This document shows positions 5,798-14,658 of a stretch of DNA of 38,528 bases, one piece after another; the first letter of the stretch is position 1; every line of letters starts with the position of its first letter. Under the pieces are notes generated by a model, which saw only the letters and a list, made by a program, of their open reading frames with translations, did not search any database and was not told the origin of the DNA. The stretch is taken from contig CANOBK010000007.1 of the NCBI GenBank assembly GCA_947564265.1, positions 1 through 38,528 of the forward strand, in the 5' to 3' direction. The DNA is from an uncultured Caryophanales bacterium. Lineage in GTDB: Bacteria; Bacillota_I; Bacilli_A; RF39; UBA660. Both the position numbers and the translations under genes were made by a program.

Positions 5798-8620
5798 ATG
5801 GAAGAAAAAGAATTTAAAAAATTTGTAAAGAAAGCAAATGATTACTATTCTAATTTTCATAAGGAAGCTTTAAAAGATTACAAAGAACAATTAATAGGAA
5901 CTTTAAATAAACTTGCACAAGTTGACAAGTGTACTAGAAAGGATTTCCTTGATGCTATTCATTTAGCAGAAGAAGCATCTTCTGTTGTAGAAGAGCTAGA
6001 ATATTATTACGATGGAAGTAAGGTTCCGACTGTTCAAAAGGAAATTGAAGAGGTAAAAGAAGTACTTTCTCTTTATCAAGGGGTATATGAATTAGAGGAA
6101 GAATTAGGAAAACTTTCTTCTACGGTTTCTGTTGAGGATCAATTCAGAAAATCATCTCATGATTCTGTTAAAAAGGAATTTGGAAAAAAGGTTGATTCTT
6201 TTCAAAATCATTTAAGAGAAACTGGTTTGGAAATTTCAGTTCCTGAAGCTCCTAAACCAACTAGAAATGTAAAAGAAAGAATCAATGAAGAAGAGATTGA
6301 GGAATATAGAGTAATCTTAAAACAAAATATCGAAATGATTCGAAATATTAAAGACCAAACTGTTGGTGAGTTTTTAGATGCAATGACTCGCACTTTAGAA
6401 ATTGAGAATCATAGAGATGAATTAGAATACATCTATCAAAACACTAATCATTTGAAAACTAAAATGAGTGTATTAGATGTTTATGATCAATTAGAGACTT
6501 GTTTATTTGCTGAGCCTTTAGTAGCATATTTTGATAAAGTGATACCACAGATGAATATAGGTTTTTATCTAGAAACTAGAAGTGAAAACGAAAGAAAAAT
6601 GATCGAAGAGGAAATCTCATCTGTTTCTGCTTCAATGGACGAAAAAGAAGAAGATTTCTTAGAATTAAATGAAGAAAGAGAAGAAATTTCCAAAGATGAA
6701 GTTGATCTTACACCAGTATTTGAAAGCTTTAATCAAAAAATGGCAGCCTTAGAAGCGGAAACATTAGAAGAGGCTTTAGAGAGATTAGAGGCTGAAGGTA
6801 AAATTATAGGGGAATCAAAAGAAATTGTATCTGTTTTCCCTGAAACGGATGGAAAAGAAAATGCTTCCTTAGAAAAAATTGAAGTTTTAGAGGGTGAAGA
6901 AAAGGAAGAGTCATTTGATAAAGTTCCTGCATTAGAAAGTTTCAATGAACAAATTTCATCTTTAGAGGCTGAAACACTAGAAGAGACTTTACAAAGATTA
7001 GAAGAACAAGGTTTAATTACTGAGGTTCCAGAGGAAAGTTTGATTTCAGAAGAGCCTGTTACTGTAGTAGGAAAACCAAAGAAAATTAAAGTAATAGATA
7101 AATATGTTTCTAAGTTCAAAGAATTCCTTTCTAAGCGTCAAGATAAAAGATATTTCAATCTTGTAAGAAAAGAATATTTAAAAGAAATCCAAAAGTTACA
7201 AGTACAATTAGATAAAGAATTAAAATCAGAACTTACATTCCAATTTTTAGATCAATATAAAGAAAACTATTATCAAAATCAATTAAAAGAGATTAGAAAA
7301 ACACTTGAACAAAAATATGGAAAAGAAATTATGAAAACTTTAAGAAAAGATTCTTCTATTAGAATGGCAAGAAAAAGAATTACTAGAGTAATGAAGGAAT
7401 TAAGTGAGGGATTTGAAGAGTTATTAGGAGAAACTATTACAAGAATTGATGGTACAACGACTAGATTATTAGATCTAACTAATCTATCAGAAGAAGAATT
7501 TCATTTAATGGTTCAAACAATGCCAGTATTAATTGGGACGATTGAGGATAATATGAAATTAGTACAATCTGGTAGAAAGGCAAAGAGACTAGAACCTAAA
7601 ATTTTAGATCTTAATGACGATTTATTTGAGATAATAGAAATCACTGACACAATAGAAGACAATAAAGAAGAATCACCTTCCGTTCAAATGGAAGCAGTAG
7701 CTGACGTTGAGGAAGTAGAGTCACCAATTGAAAAAATGACAAGAGCTTTAATGCGTGGTGCTAATCATCATTATCGTAATTGTAAAAAGTTATTGGAAAT
7801 GAAAGGGGAACTTGTTCATAGAGATGATCTTGAATCATTTAGCAAACAACTTAGAAAATCATTAGAAAGTAAGAGAAATCTAACTACAGATAGTGGAAAA
7901 TTATGGTATACCTATAAATGTAGTGTAGAAGAATTAAGTAATAGCGTTCGAAGACTAAGACATATGTCTAGTGTTGAAGTAAAAGGAATGATTGAAAGAA
8001 TTTGTGATCAATGTCAAGATTTTGTTACTTATTTTGAAGCTTATCAAGCACATAATAAGAAAACTATCGCTCAAAAAATTCAAGAAAAATATGCTTCTGC
8101 TAAAGAGACATTCGAGGAAACTTATACTGCTACAGTAGAAGTTATTGAAGAAATTAAAGATATGAAAGAAATGATTTCTCATTCTAACGTTTTAGAACAG
8201 ATTAAAGGAGTGTTCTCTAATTCAGAAGCAGTAGAAGAGGAACAAGGAATCGATTACGTTATTTCTGAAAGTTTAAAACGTGATAATAAAGAAGAAGTAT
8301 TTGATACTAGCTTCCAGTTCATTGACTTAGAAGACGATGAAATAGAAGAAGTAGCGGAAAAAGAAGAGTTACAAGTAATTCCTGTAAAACCTTCTGTTAG
8401 AAATTTAGAAGTAGCAGAAGCTTTCCCTGAATTACAAAATATTGGATTGCAGGCAGACCAAAGATTAGTAAATCAACCAGTTGTTGTATTTGGGGTTACA
8501 CAATCAAATACGTATACGCCATTATTTGATTTAGGAGCACTTGAATCTCAAATTAGATATTTAGCACAGCAGAATGAAGCAGAAGTAGAAAAGCAAGATA
8601 TTTATAAAAAAGCAATTTAA
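5798..8620 (+). CDS. Large acidic coiled-coil protein, 940 aa
   Basis: No signal peptide or membrane segment; very rich in Glu, Lys and Leu with long heptad-like stretches, so probably an elongated cytoplasmic structural or scaffold protein. Two related segments of about 33 residues occur at about 305-337 and 375-408 (shared core 'LEAETLEE' followed by 'LERLEAEGKII' or 'LQRLEEQGLIT'). A basic block (about 430-540, 'KRQDKRYFNLVRKEYLKEI') separates an acidic N-terminal half from a second helical half. The C-terminal segment (about 880-940) is less charged and could be a docking end. The start at 5798 follows AGGAGGGG; a frame from 5762 has no such site. It has its own strong promoter and terminator. 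I do not recognise a family. Confidence 0.8.
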   Translation: MEEKEFKKFVKKANDYYSNFHKEALKDYKEQLIGTLNKLAQVDKCTRKDFLDAIHLAEEASSVVEELEYYYDGSKVPTVQKEIEEVKEVLSLYQGVYELEEELGKLSSTVSVEDQFRKSSHDSVKKEFGKKVDSFQNHLRETGLEISVPEAPKPTRNVKERINEEEIEEYRVILKQNIEMIRNIKDQTVGEFLDAMTRTLEIENHRDELEYIYQNTNHLKTKMSVLDVYDQLETCLFAEPLVAYFDKVIPQMNIGFYLETRSENERKMIEEEISSVSASMDEKEEDFLELNEEREEISKDEVDLTPVFESFNQKMAALEAETLEEALERLEAEGKIIGESKEIVSVFPETDGKENASLEKIEVLEGEEKEESFDKVPALESFNEQISSLEAETLEETLQRLEEQGLITEVPEESLISEEPVTVVGKPKKIKVIDKYVSKFKEFLSKRQDKRYFNLVRKEYLKEIQKLQVQLDKELKSELTFQFLDQYKENYYQNQLKEIRKTLEQKYGKEIMKTLRKDSSIRMARKRITRVMKELSEGFEELLGETITRIDGTTTRLLDLTNLSEEEFHLMVQTMPVLIGTIEDNMKLVQSGRKAKRLEPKILDLNDDLFEIIEITDTIEDNKEESPSVQMEAVADVEEVESPIEKMTRALMRGANHHYRNCKKLLEMKGELVHRDDLESFSKQLRKSLESKRNLTTDSGKLWYTYKCSVEELSNSVRRLRHMSSVEVKGMIERICDQCQDFVTYFEAYQAHNKKTIAQKIQEKYASAKETFEETYTATVEVIEEIKDMKEMISHSNVLEQIKGVFSNSEAVEEEQGIDYVISESLKRDNKEEVFDTSFQFIDLEDDEIEEVAEKEELQVIPVKPSVRNLEVAEAFPELQNIGLQADQRLVNQPVVVFGVTQSNTYTPLFDLGALESQIRYLAQQNEAEVEKQDIYKKAI

Positions 8621-8624
8621 TATG

Positions 8625-8654
8625 AAAGTGGGTTTGAAACCTGCTTTTTCTTTT
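8625..8654 (+). terminator. Intrinsic terminator of the coiled-coil gene
   Basis: AAAGTGGGTTT (8625-8635) faces AAACCTGCTTT (8637-8647) with two G-T wobbles; inner pairs open to form the loop. It is followed by a T-tract broken by one C. Confidence 0.85.
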
Positions 8655-8674
8655 AAAAAATTTAGATCAATACA

Positions 8675-8683
8675 TGATATAAT
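8675..8683 (+). promoter_or_regulatory. Extended -10 promoter of the oxidoreductase operon
   Basis: TGATATAAT with no clear -35, 23 bp before the ATG at 8707. Confidence 0.5.
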
Positions 8684-8706
8684 GATTATAAGGCAAGGTG
8701 AAGTGT

Positions 8707-9930
8707 ATGAAAGTTGCAGTTGTTGGAGGAGGAGCTTCTGGTTTAGTCGCAGCGATTACGGCATCAAGAAATGGAGCAGAAGTTACGATTTTAGAAAGAA
8801 ATTCTGATTGTGCAAAAAAACTTTTAATGACAGGAAATGGGAGATGCAATTACTGGAATCAAAATCAGGATTTCATACATTATCACTCTGAAAATTTAAA
8901 CATGGTAGAAAAAATTATTACAATAGAAAACCAAAAAAAGGTTCATGAATTCTTTGATTCCATTGGTCTTCTTCCTAAAATTAAAAATGGATATTATTAT
9001 CCCTATTCTAATCAGGCAACTTGTATGAAGTCTCTTTTATTAAAAGAAATAGAATTAGAGGGAATACAAGTTCTAAACTATTTTTTTGTAGAAAAAATCG
9101 AAAAAGATAATTCAAAGTTTCATATTAATCCTGAAAAAGAAAACTTGATATTTGACAAAGTAATTTTAGCTACTGGTTCTAGGGCTTGTCCAAAAACGGG
9201 AAGCGACGGAAATGGGTATTCGTTGGTGCAAAGTTTCGGTCATTCGATTGTTCCTGTGTTACCTTCTTTAGTTCAACTAAAAGCAAAGGGAAGTGATTAT
9301 AAAGACTGGGATGGAATTAGAACAGAAGTTTTACTTTCTTTATTCATTGATGACAAGATAGAAAAAGAAGAGAGTGGAGAAATTCAATTAACTAGTTATG
9401 GCATTAGTGGTATTTGTACCTTTAATATTAGTGGGTTAGTCGCTAAAGCTCTCGCAAGGAATAGGAAAGTAACAGTTCTTATTAACTTCTGCCCTTTTGC
9501 TTCTAATGAAGAAGAATTTTTATCTTGGTTTACAAAACGAAATCATAGCTTGAAATTAGAAACAGTTGAGGATTTACTCGAAGGATTTTTAAATTATAAA
9601 CTGATTCCTATCATTTTAAAAAGAGCGAATCTTAAAAAGAGTGCACGGTGGAAGGAATTATCTTCTTTAGAAAAAAAATCTTTAGCTAGCATAATCATTC
9701 AGTTTCCATTAGAGATTATTGGTACCCATGATTTCGAAAAAGCACAAGTTTGTAGTGGCGGGGTTCCTTTAGAAGAAATGAATCCAAATACCATGGAGTC
9801 TATGAAAGAAAAAGGACTCTATTTAACAGGAGAACTTTTAGATGTTGATGGTGATTGTGGAGGATATAATCTTGGTTTTGCTTGGATTTCTGGAATAATT
9901 GCAGGAAATGGAGTGATCTCCGATGATTAG
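8707..9930 (+). CDS. FAD-dependent oxidoreductase, BaiN/YhiN (HI0933-like) family
   Basis: A 407-residue cytoplasmic flavoprotein. It starts with a Rossmann dinucleotide motif (VAVVGGGASGLVAAIT), followed by the family motif 'GNGRCNYWN' (about residues 44-52), a second nucleotide-binding loop 'VILATGSRACPKTGSDG' (about 153-169) and the C-terminal family signature 'CSGGVPLEEMN', then 'GELLDVDGDCGGYNLGFAW'. This is the HI0933-like (TIGR00275) family, whose members include BaiN of bile-acid dehydroxylation; the substrate here is unknown. The ATG at 8707 is chosen because AAGGTG lies 6-7 bases upstream. It overlaps the next flavoprotein gene by 8 bp. Confidence 0.9.
   Translation: MKVAVVGGGASGLVAAITASRNGAEVTILERNSDCAKKLLMTGNGRCNYWNQNQDFIHYHSENLNMVEKIITIENQKKVHEFFDSIGLLPKIKNGYYYPYSNQATCMKSLLLKEIELEGIQVLNYFFVEKIEKDNSKFHINPEKENLIFDKVILATGSRACPKTGSDGNGYSLVQSFGHSIVPVLPSLVQLKAKGSDYKDWDGIRTEVLLSLFIDDKIEKEESGEIQLTSYGISGICTFNISGLVAKALARNRKVTVLINFCPFASNEEEFLSWFTKRNHSLKLETVEDLLEGFLNYKLIPIILKRANLKKSARWKELSSLEKKSLASIIIQFPLEIIGTHDFEKAQVCSGGVPLEEMNPNTMESMKEKGLYLTGELLDVDGDCGGYNLGFAWISGIIAGNGVISDD
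9910..9921 (+). promoter_or_regulatory. Shine-Dalgarno sequestering hairpin (translational coupling)
   Basis: The GGAG ribosome-binding site (9910-9913) of the next gene pairs with CTCC (9918-9921) around TGAT, one base before the ATG at 9923. It lies inside the end of the upstream coding region, so upstream ribosomes would melt it. Confidence 0.45.
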
Positions 9931-11512
9931 AATAAGACAAGTAAAGGTAAAATTAGAAGAGAATACAGAAGAAAATATTTTAAAAGAAGCAAGTCGAAAA
10001 TTAAAGATTTCTACTTCTGATATTCTTTCTTTTCAAATAAAAAAGCAATCGCTAGATGCCAGAAAGAAAGAAGAAATATACTATTGTTATGAACTTGATA
10101 TTGAGACAAAGAAGGAACAGAGTATCCTAAAAAAACCTCATTCCAATGATATCTTTTTATCTCCAGAAGAAGAATATCAGTTTAAGATTACAGGAACAAA
10201 AAAACTTGAACATCGTCCCGTGATTGTGGGGAGTGGGCCTGCGGGATTATTTGCTGCCTATCTTTTAGCAGAGCATGGTTATCATCCAATGATTATAGAA
10301 CGCGGAGAAAAGGTAGAAAATCGAGTACAAACAGTAGAGCATTTTTGGAAAACAGGTACTTTAAATAAAGAATCCAATGTCCAATTTGGAGAAGGAGGAG
10401 CTGGAACATTCTCCGATGGAAAACTCAATACTCTTGTAAAGGATTCTTCTTTTCGTGGAAAAAAAGTGTTTGAAACGTTCATTTCTTGTGGAGCACCTGA
10501 AGAAATTTTATACCTACAGCACCCTCATATTGGAACTGATTTACTTCGAATTGTCATAAAAAACATGAGAAAAAAGATTCTAAAAATGGGCGGGGAATTT
10601 CTCTATGAAACAAAACTTACCGATATTCTTGTTCAGAATGGAAGATTGGTAGAAATTGAAGTAAATCATGGTCAGCGTATTCCTTGTTGCTGCTTGATAC
10701 TAGCGATTGGACATAGTGCGCGCGATACTTTTCAGATGCTTTATGACAGAGGCCTTAAAATGGAAGCGAAAGCATTTGCTATTGGCTTACGAATTGAACA
10801 TCCACAGGCAATGATTAACAGGTCACAATATGGAGAAAATTCAAAATTATTACCACCAGCAAGTTATAAACTGACTTATACAACGGAAAAAGGTAGAGGG
10901 GTTTATTCCTTTTGTATGTGTCCAGGTGGATATGTTGTCAATGCTTCTTCAGAAGAAAAACATTTGGCGGTTAATGGAATGAGTAATCATGGAAGAGATA
11001 GTGAAAACGCGAATAGTGCACTCGTAGTAACGATTGGTCCGAAAGATTTTGGATCAGAACCTCTTGCAGGAATCGCTTATCAAAGAAATTTGGAACGAAA
11101 AGCATATGAGATGGGAAAAGGTGCGATTCCGATTCAGTTATTAGAGGATTTTAAAAGTAAGATTACTTCTTCAAAATTAGGAGAAGTTTCTCCTCAAATT
11201 AAGGGGTCCTTTACCTTCTCAGATTTAAATCAGCTTTTACCAGAAGAAATTTGTGATTCTATTAAGGAAGCCCTTCCTATCTTTGGTAAGAAAATCGAAG
11301 GTTATGATCGATGGGATGCTGTCTTTTCTGGAATTGAAAGTAGAACATCCTCTCCTGTTCGTATTCCAAGAGATGAGAACTTTCTTTCTAATATTGATGG
11401 AATTTATCCGATTGGTGAAGGTGCTGGCTATGCAGGAGGAATTACGACGGCAGCGATTGATGGTGTGAAAGTAGCAGAAGCGATTGCTAAAGTATATCGA
11501 AGTGGGGAGTAG
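9923..11512 (+). CDS. FAD-dependent dehydrogenase, COG2509 family
   Basis: A 529-residue protein. An N-terminal alpha/beta region (about 1-95) is followed by the FAD-binding motif 'VIVGSGPAGLFAAYLL' (about 100-115). The conserved 'NVQFGEGGAGTFSDGKLN' (about 152-169) and a C-terminal flavin loop 'YPIGEGAGYAGGI' identify the uncharacterised COG2509 FAD dehydrogenases, whose length this matches. It overlaps the BaiN-like gene by 8 bp with an occluded ribosome-binding site, suggesting coupled synthesis of the two flavoproteins. The substrate is unknown for the family. Confidence 0.9.
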   Translation: MIRIRQVKVKLEENTEENILKEASRKLKISTSDILSFQIKKQSLDARKKEEIYYCYELDIETKKEQSILKKPHSNDIFLSPEEEYQFKITGTKKLEHRPVIVGSGPAGLFAAYLLAEHGYHPMIIERGEKVENRVQTVEHFWKTGTLNKESNVQFGEGGAGTFSDGKLNTLVKDSSFRGKKVFETFISCGAPEEILYLQHPHIGTDLLRIVIKNMRKKILKMGGEFLYETKLTDILVQNGRLVEIEVNHGQRIPCCCLILAIGHSARDTFQMLYDRGLKMEAKAFAIGLRIEHPQAMINRSQYGENSKLLPPASYKLTYTTEKGRGVYSFCMCPGGYVVNASSEEKHLAVNGMSNHGRDSENANSALVVTIGPKDFGSEPLAGIAYQRNLERKAYEMGKGAIPIQLLEDFKSKITSSKLGEVSPQIKGSFTFSDLNQLLPEEICDSIKEALPIFGKKIEGYDRWDAVFSGIESRTSSPVRIPRDENFLSNIDGIYPIGEGAGYAGGITTAAIDGVKVAEAIAKVYRSGE

Positions 11513-11514
11513 AT

Positions 11515-11994
11515 ATGAAGGAAAGTAGCGTACTAATTATTTTAAATGAATTGTTGTATGAAGAGAGAAAGATTGAAATTTATGAAAAGGAATTTGATCA
11601 TTCTGAAAAATCCCATACAGATGTTTACCTTGACTTTTGTAAAGAATATTTTCCTGAAATGTTAGGTATGATTGCGCCTGGTATGCGTGGAATTGATTGC
11701 GGGAAGTTGCTAGCAAGATTAGGGCATCTCTCTTATATGCGTTTTCATACTTATATTCAATTGTTTATTCCAGATCCTACTAGCTTGTCATCGTTAGAAA
11801 AATCTTGGATAAAAGAAAATTATAATTTTTTAAATGAGATGTATAGTTTGGATATCTATCTTTGGAAGAGAGAACATGGATATGTTCGATTAATTACTTA
11901 TGAATGTTATCCAGAAAAAATAGGTGTTCCAAATGAATTAAAAGAAATTATTCCAGAAAAAGTAAAAGTCGAAAAAATTGGAAGTAAATCTTGA
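11515..11994 (+). CDS. Hypothetical protein, 159 aa, in the flavoprotein operon
   Basis: A soluble alpha/beta protein with no signal or membrane segment. It begins 2 bp after the stop of the COG2509 gene with GGGGAG as ribosome-binding site, so it is the third gene of that operon. Features include a possibly flexible 'GMIAPGMRGIDCGKLLARLGH' region (about 56-76; single Cys near 65) and a C-terminal 'VRLITYECYPEKIG'. No family recognised. Operon position suggests a link to the two oxidoreductases, but that is inference only. It ends with TGA. Confidence 0.7.
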   Translation: MKESSVLIILNELLYEERKIEIYEKEFDHSEKSHTDVYLDFCKEYFPEMLGMIAPGMRGIDCGKLLARLGHLSYMRFHTYIQLFIPDPTSLSSLEKSWIKENYNFLNEMYSLDIYLWKREHGYVRLITYECYPEKIGVPNELKEIIPEKVKVEKIGSKS

Positions 11995-12020
11995 ATTAGG
12001 AACGCTATAATTATCCTTTT

Positions 12021-12053
12021 AGACAAACTATTAGATGGTTTGTCTTTCTTTAT
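12021..12053 (+). terminator. Intrinsic terminator of the oxidoreductase operon
   Basis: AGACAAAC (12021-12028) pairs with GTTTGTCT (12038-12045) around a 9-nt loop, followed by TTCTTTATT. Confidence 0.75.
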
Positions 12054-12096
12054 TACAAAATTGAAACATTTTTTTACCTTTTGTTTATGTTACAAT
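12053..12096 (+). promoter_or_regulatory. bceRS promoter with BceR-like operator
   Basis: TTACA-AAAT-TGAAA at 12053-12066 matches the BceR-type consensus TNACA-N4-TGTAA except for one base. An extended -10, TGTTACAAT, lies at 12088-12096. The operator sits just upstream of where the -35 would be (12068-12073, poor match), the usual position for an activator of this family. Confidence 0.5.
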
Positions 12097-12118
12097 AGGA
12101 TAGAAGAGAGGAGAAAAA

Positions 12119-12781
12119 ATGAAAAAGATATTAATTATTGAAGATGAACAAATTGTTGCAAAAGAATTATGTGAGTTGTTAAATAGTTCAGGATATGAAT
12201 CCATCGTACTGGAAAACTTTCAGGAAGCGAAAAAAGAGATATTCAATATATCTCCAGATCTTGTCTTGTTAGATATTAATATTCCTTATAAAAATGGAGA
12301 ACTTTTACTTCAGGAATTAAGAAGGGAATCATCCGTTCCTGTGATTATGGTTACTAGTAGAAATAATGAAACGGATGAAGTTTTATCAATGAGTTATGGA
12401 GCAGATGATTATATTACCAAGCCTTATAATCCAAATATTTTATTACTCCGAATTGGTGCTGTTTTAAAAAGAACAGGAATCTCTTTAGAAGTACAAAAAT
12501 ATAAAGAATTAGAAATCTATTTACAAAAGGGAATTATTAAAAGAGGAGAGAAAGAAGTTAATCTAACAAAGAATGAAATGATTATTTTAAATTATTTATT
12601 AGCACATCAAAATAAGATTGTGACTCGAGATGAATTAATGACTGATTTATGGAATAACGATGAATATATTAACGATAATGCCTTGACAGTTAATATTAGT
12701 AGATTGCGTTCTAAGTTAAAAGAAGTAGGATATCAGGATGCGATTGAGACAAGAAAGAAAATGGGGTATATTCTATTATGA
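12119..12781 (+). CDS. BceR-type response regulator (OmpR family)
   Basis: A 220-residue protein. The receiver domain (about 1-115) has the acidic pocket 'IIEDE', phospho-acceptor D52 ('LVLLDINIPYKNG'), Thr in 'VIMVTSR' and Lys in 'DDYITKPYN'. The C-terminal winged helix (about 125-220, 'LTKNEMIILNYLLAHQNKIVT' region and 'VNISRLRSKL') binds DNA. It should be phosphorylated by the overlapping kinase and activate its own operon and the ABC transporter genes. It starts after GAGAGGAG and overlaps the kinase gene by 4 bp (ATGA). Confidence 0.9.
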   Translation: MKKILIIEDEQIVAKELCELLNSSGYESIVLENFQEAKKEIFNISPDLVLLDINIPYKNGELLLQELRRESSVPVIMVTSRNNETDEVLSMSYGADDYITKPYNPNILLLRIGAVLKRTGISLEVQKYKELEIYLQKGIIKRGEKEVNLTKNEMIILNYLLAHQNKIVTRDELMTDLWNNDEYINDNALTVNISRLRSKLKEVGYQDAIETRKKMGYILL

Positions 12782-13806
12782 AATTTTCTCTTTTTTTAAA
12801 AGATAAATTTTATTTTATTTTCACTTTTTTAGGAATTTATTTTTTAATCATTTCTATGTTTTTTGCTTTTCATATTGATTTTTCTCTTATTCTTGCAACC
12901 AGTCTTCTTTTATTCTTTTTTGTGATTCTTACGCTTTTTATTGAATACTTTAAAAAGAGAAACTTTTATACCAATCTATTATCTAATATTGATGCGTTAG
13001 ATCAGGCTTATTTAGTATTAGAAACAATTGAAAAACCTGAATTTTACGATGGGAAAATACTTTATCAAGCTTTGTATGAAATCAATAAATCTATGAATGA
13101 ATTTACAAAAAATTTAGAGTATCAAGTAGAGGACTTTAAAGAATATATAGAAATGTGGATTCATGAAGTAAAAATTCCACTATCTGCTTTAATTCTTATT
13201 AGTAATAATCATAAAGATAAATTTGATAAAAAGATGAGTGTTCAATTAAAGAGATTAGAAGATTATGTAGATCAAGTTTTATATTATGCAAGAAGTGAAA
13301 ATGCAGAAAAAGATTATTTGATTAAAGAGATTCGTTTATCAAAAGTTATAAAGAATGTTGGTTTAAAAAATATGGATGAATTATTAGAAAATAAAATTGA
13401 CTATATTGTTGATCATGCTACAACAACTAATGTGAGTGTCTTAACTGATTCTAAATGGTTAGAATTTATATTAGGACAAATAATCAATAACAGTATTAAG
13501 TATAAAAAAGAGATTGAAGACTCTTATATTAAAATACAAGCGTTTGATGAAAAGAACCAGACAACACTTATTATAGAAGATAATGGTATCGGAATAAAAG
13601 AATCTGACTTAAAACAGGTATTTGATAAAACATTTACAGGAGAGAATGGAAGAATAAAAGGTAAATCGACGGGAATGGGTTTATTTATTTCTAAAAATAT
13701 GTGTGAGAAGTTAGGCCATAAAATAGAAATTGAGTCAGTTGAAAATCAATATACAAGAATCTATATTACTTTCGCTAAAAACAATTATTATGAAGTTTTA
13801 AAGTAA
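12778..13806 (+). CDS. BceS-type intramembrane-sensing histidine kinase
   Basis: A 342-residue protein. Two membrane helices lie near the N-terminus (about 11-32 and 35-58) with almost no loop between them, so there is no sensor domain. This is the hallmark of BceS-type kinases, which read the state of the cognate BceAB transporter. The H-box 'EMWIHEVKIPLSAL' places phospho-His at H129. The N-box ('QIINNSIKYKKE'), G1 box 'EDNGIGIKESDL' and G2 region 'GKSTGMGLFISKNM' are present. It overlaps bceR by 4 bp. Confidence 0.9.
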   Translation: MKFSLFLKDKFYFIFTFLGIYFLIISMFFAFHIDFSLILATSLLLFFFVILTLFIEYFKKRNFYTNLLSNIDALDQAYLVLETIEKPEFYDGKILYQALYEINKSMNEFTKNLEYQVEDFKEYIEMWIHEVKIPLSALILISNNHKDKFDKKMSVQLKRLEDYVDQVLYYARSENAEKDYLIKEIRLSKVIKNVGLKNMDELLENKIDYIVDHATTTNVSVLTDSKWLEFILGQIINNSIKYKKEIEDSYIKIQAFDEKNQTTLIIEDNGIGIKESDLKQVFDKTFTGENGRIKGKSTGMGLFISKNMCEKLGHKIEIESVENQYTRIYITFAKNNYYEVLK

Positions 13807-13826
13807 CATTACGAATTTGTAATGTT
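13805..13826 (+). promoter_or_regulatory. BceR-like operator before the ABC transporter genes
   Basis: AACATTAC (13805-13812) and GTAATGTT (13819-13826) form a perfect 8-bp inverted repeat. Its core TTACG-AATT-TGTAA (13809-13822) fits the BceR-type consensus TNACA-N4-TGTAA with one mismatch. A possible -10 (TAATAT, 13852-13857) lies downstream. The first arm overlaps the kinase stop codon. Confidence 0.6.
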
Positions 13827-13893
13827 TTGTAATATTAAAGATGCGACAAACTAATATTTTTGCTTTATTATTGTTGATGGAAGGAGAAATTTT

Positions 13894-14658
13894 ATGGAAA
13901 ATATTTTAAAAGTTGACAAAATTGAAAAATACTATGGTAGTCGTTCATCTTTGACAAAAGCTATTGATCATTTATCATTCGAAGTAGAAAAGGGCGAATT
14001 TGTTGCTATCATGGGTGCCTCGGGTAGTGGTAAAACAACCCTTTTAAATGTTATTTCAACTATTGATAAAGTAACCTCGGGACATATTTATGTTGGTGGG
14101 GAAGACATTACGAAATTAAAAGGAAATAGTCTTAATAAATTCAGAAGAGAGAAGCTCGGATTTATTTTTCAAGATTTTAATTTACTTGATACTCTAACTG
14201 CTTATGAAAATATTGCTCTTGCTTTATCTATTCAAGGTGTTAGTTCTTCTGAAATCGAAAAAAAGATTAAAAAAGTTGCTGAAGAACTGGATATTAAAGA
14301 TGTTTTAAAGAAATATCCTTATCAAATGAGTGGAGGACAAAAGCAAAGAGTTGCATCAGCTAGAGCAATTGTAACAGATCCTAAACTAATACTTGCTGAC
14401 GAACCAACAGGAGCTTTAGATTCGAAGTCTGCTAAGATGCTACTTGAAAAATTGAACTACTTAGATGAACTTGGCGCTACCATTTTAATGGTGACACATG
14501 ATGCTTTTACCGCTTCTTATGCAAGAAGGGTAATCTTTATCAAAGATGGTAAAATTTTTAAAGAGATTCATAAAGGAAAAGACTCTCGTAAAGAATTTTT
14601 TGATAAGATTATAGATGTTGTTACTTTTCTTGGTGGGGATTTGAATGATGCTTTGTAA
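13894..14658 (+). CDS. BceA-type ABC transporter ATPase
   Basis: A 254-residue ATPase with Walker A 'GASGSGKTTLLN' (about 40-51), Q-loop 'FIFQDFNLLDTLTAYENI', signature 'MSGGQKQRVASARA' (about 145-158), Walker B 'LILADEPTGALDSKS' and H-loop 'MVTHD'. It is the MacB/LolD-like subfamily that energises BceB permeases. The C-terminal extension (about 225-254) is longer than in plain LolD proteins, as in other BceA members. It lies 87 bp after the kinase gene, behind a BceR-like operator, and overlaps the permease gene by 14 bp. Confidence 0.9.
   Translation: MENILKVDKIEKYYGSRSSLTKAIDHLSFEVEKGEFVAIMGASGSGKTTLLNVISTIDKVTSGHIYVGGEDITKLKGNSLNKFRREKLGFIFQDFNLLDTLTAYENIALALSIQGVSSSEIEKKIKKVAEELDIKDVLKKYPYQMSGGQKQRVASARAIVTDPKLILADEPTGALDSKSAKMLLEKLNYLDELGATILMVTHDAFTASYARRVIFIKDGKIFKEIHKGKDSRKEFFDKIIDVVTFLGGDLNDAL

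Noticed and set aside
7955-8182. Antisense open frames inside the coiled-coil gene (also 6208-6393 and 6733-7119, minus strand)
   Set aside because: No ribosome-binding site or promoter, and residue use is that of a reverse-strand shadow of a Glu/Lys-rich gene.
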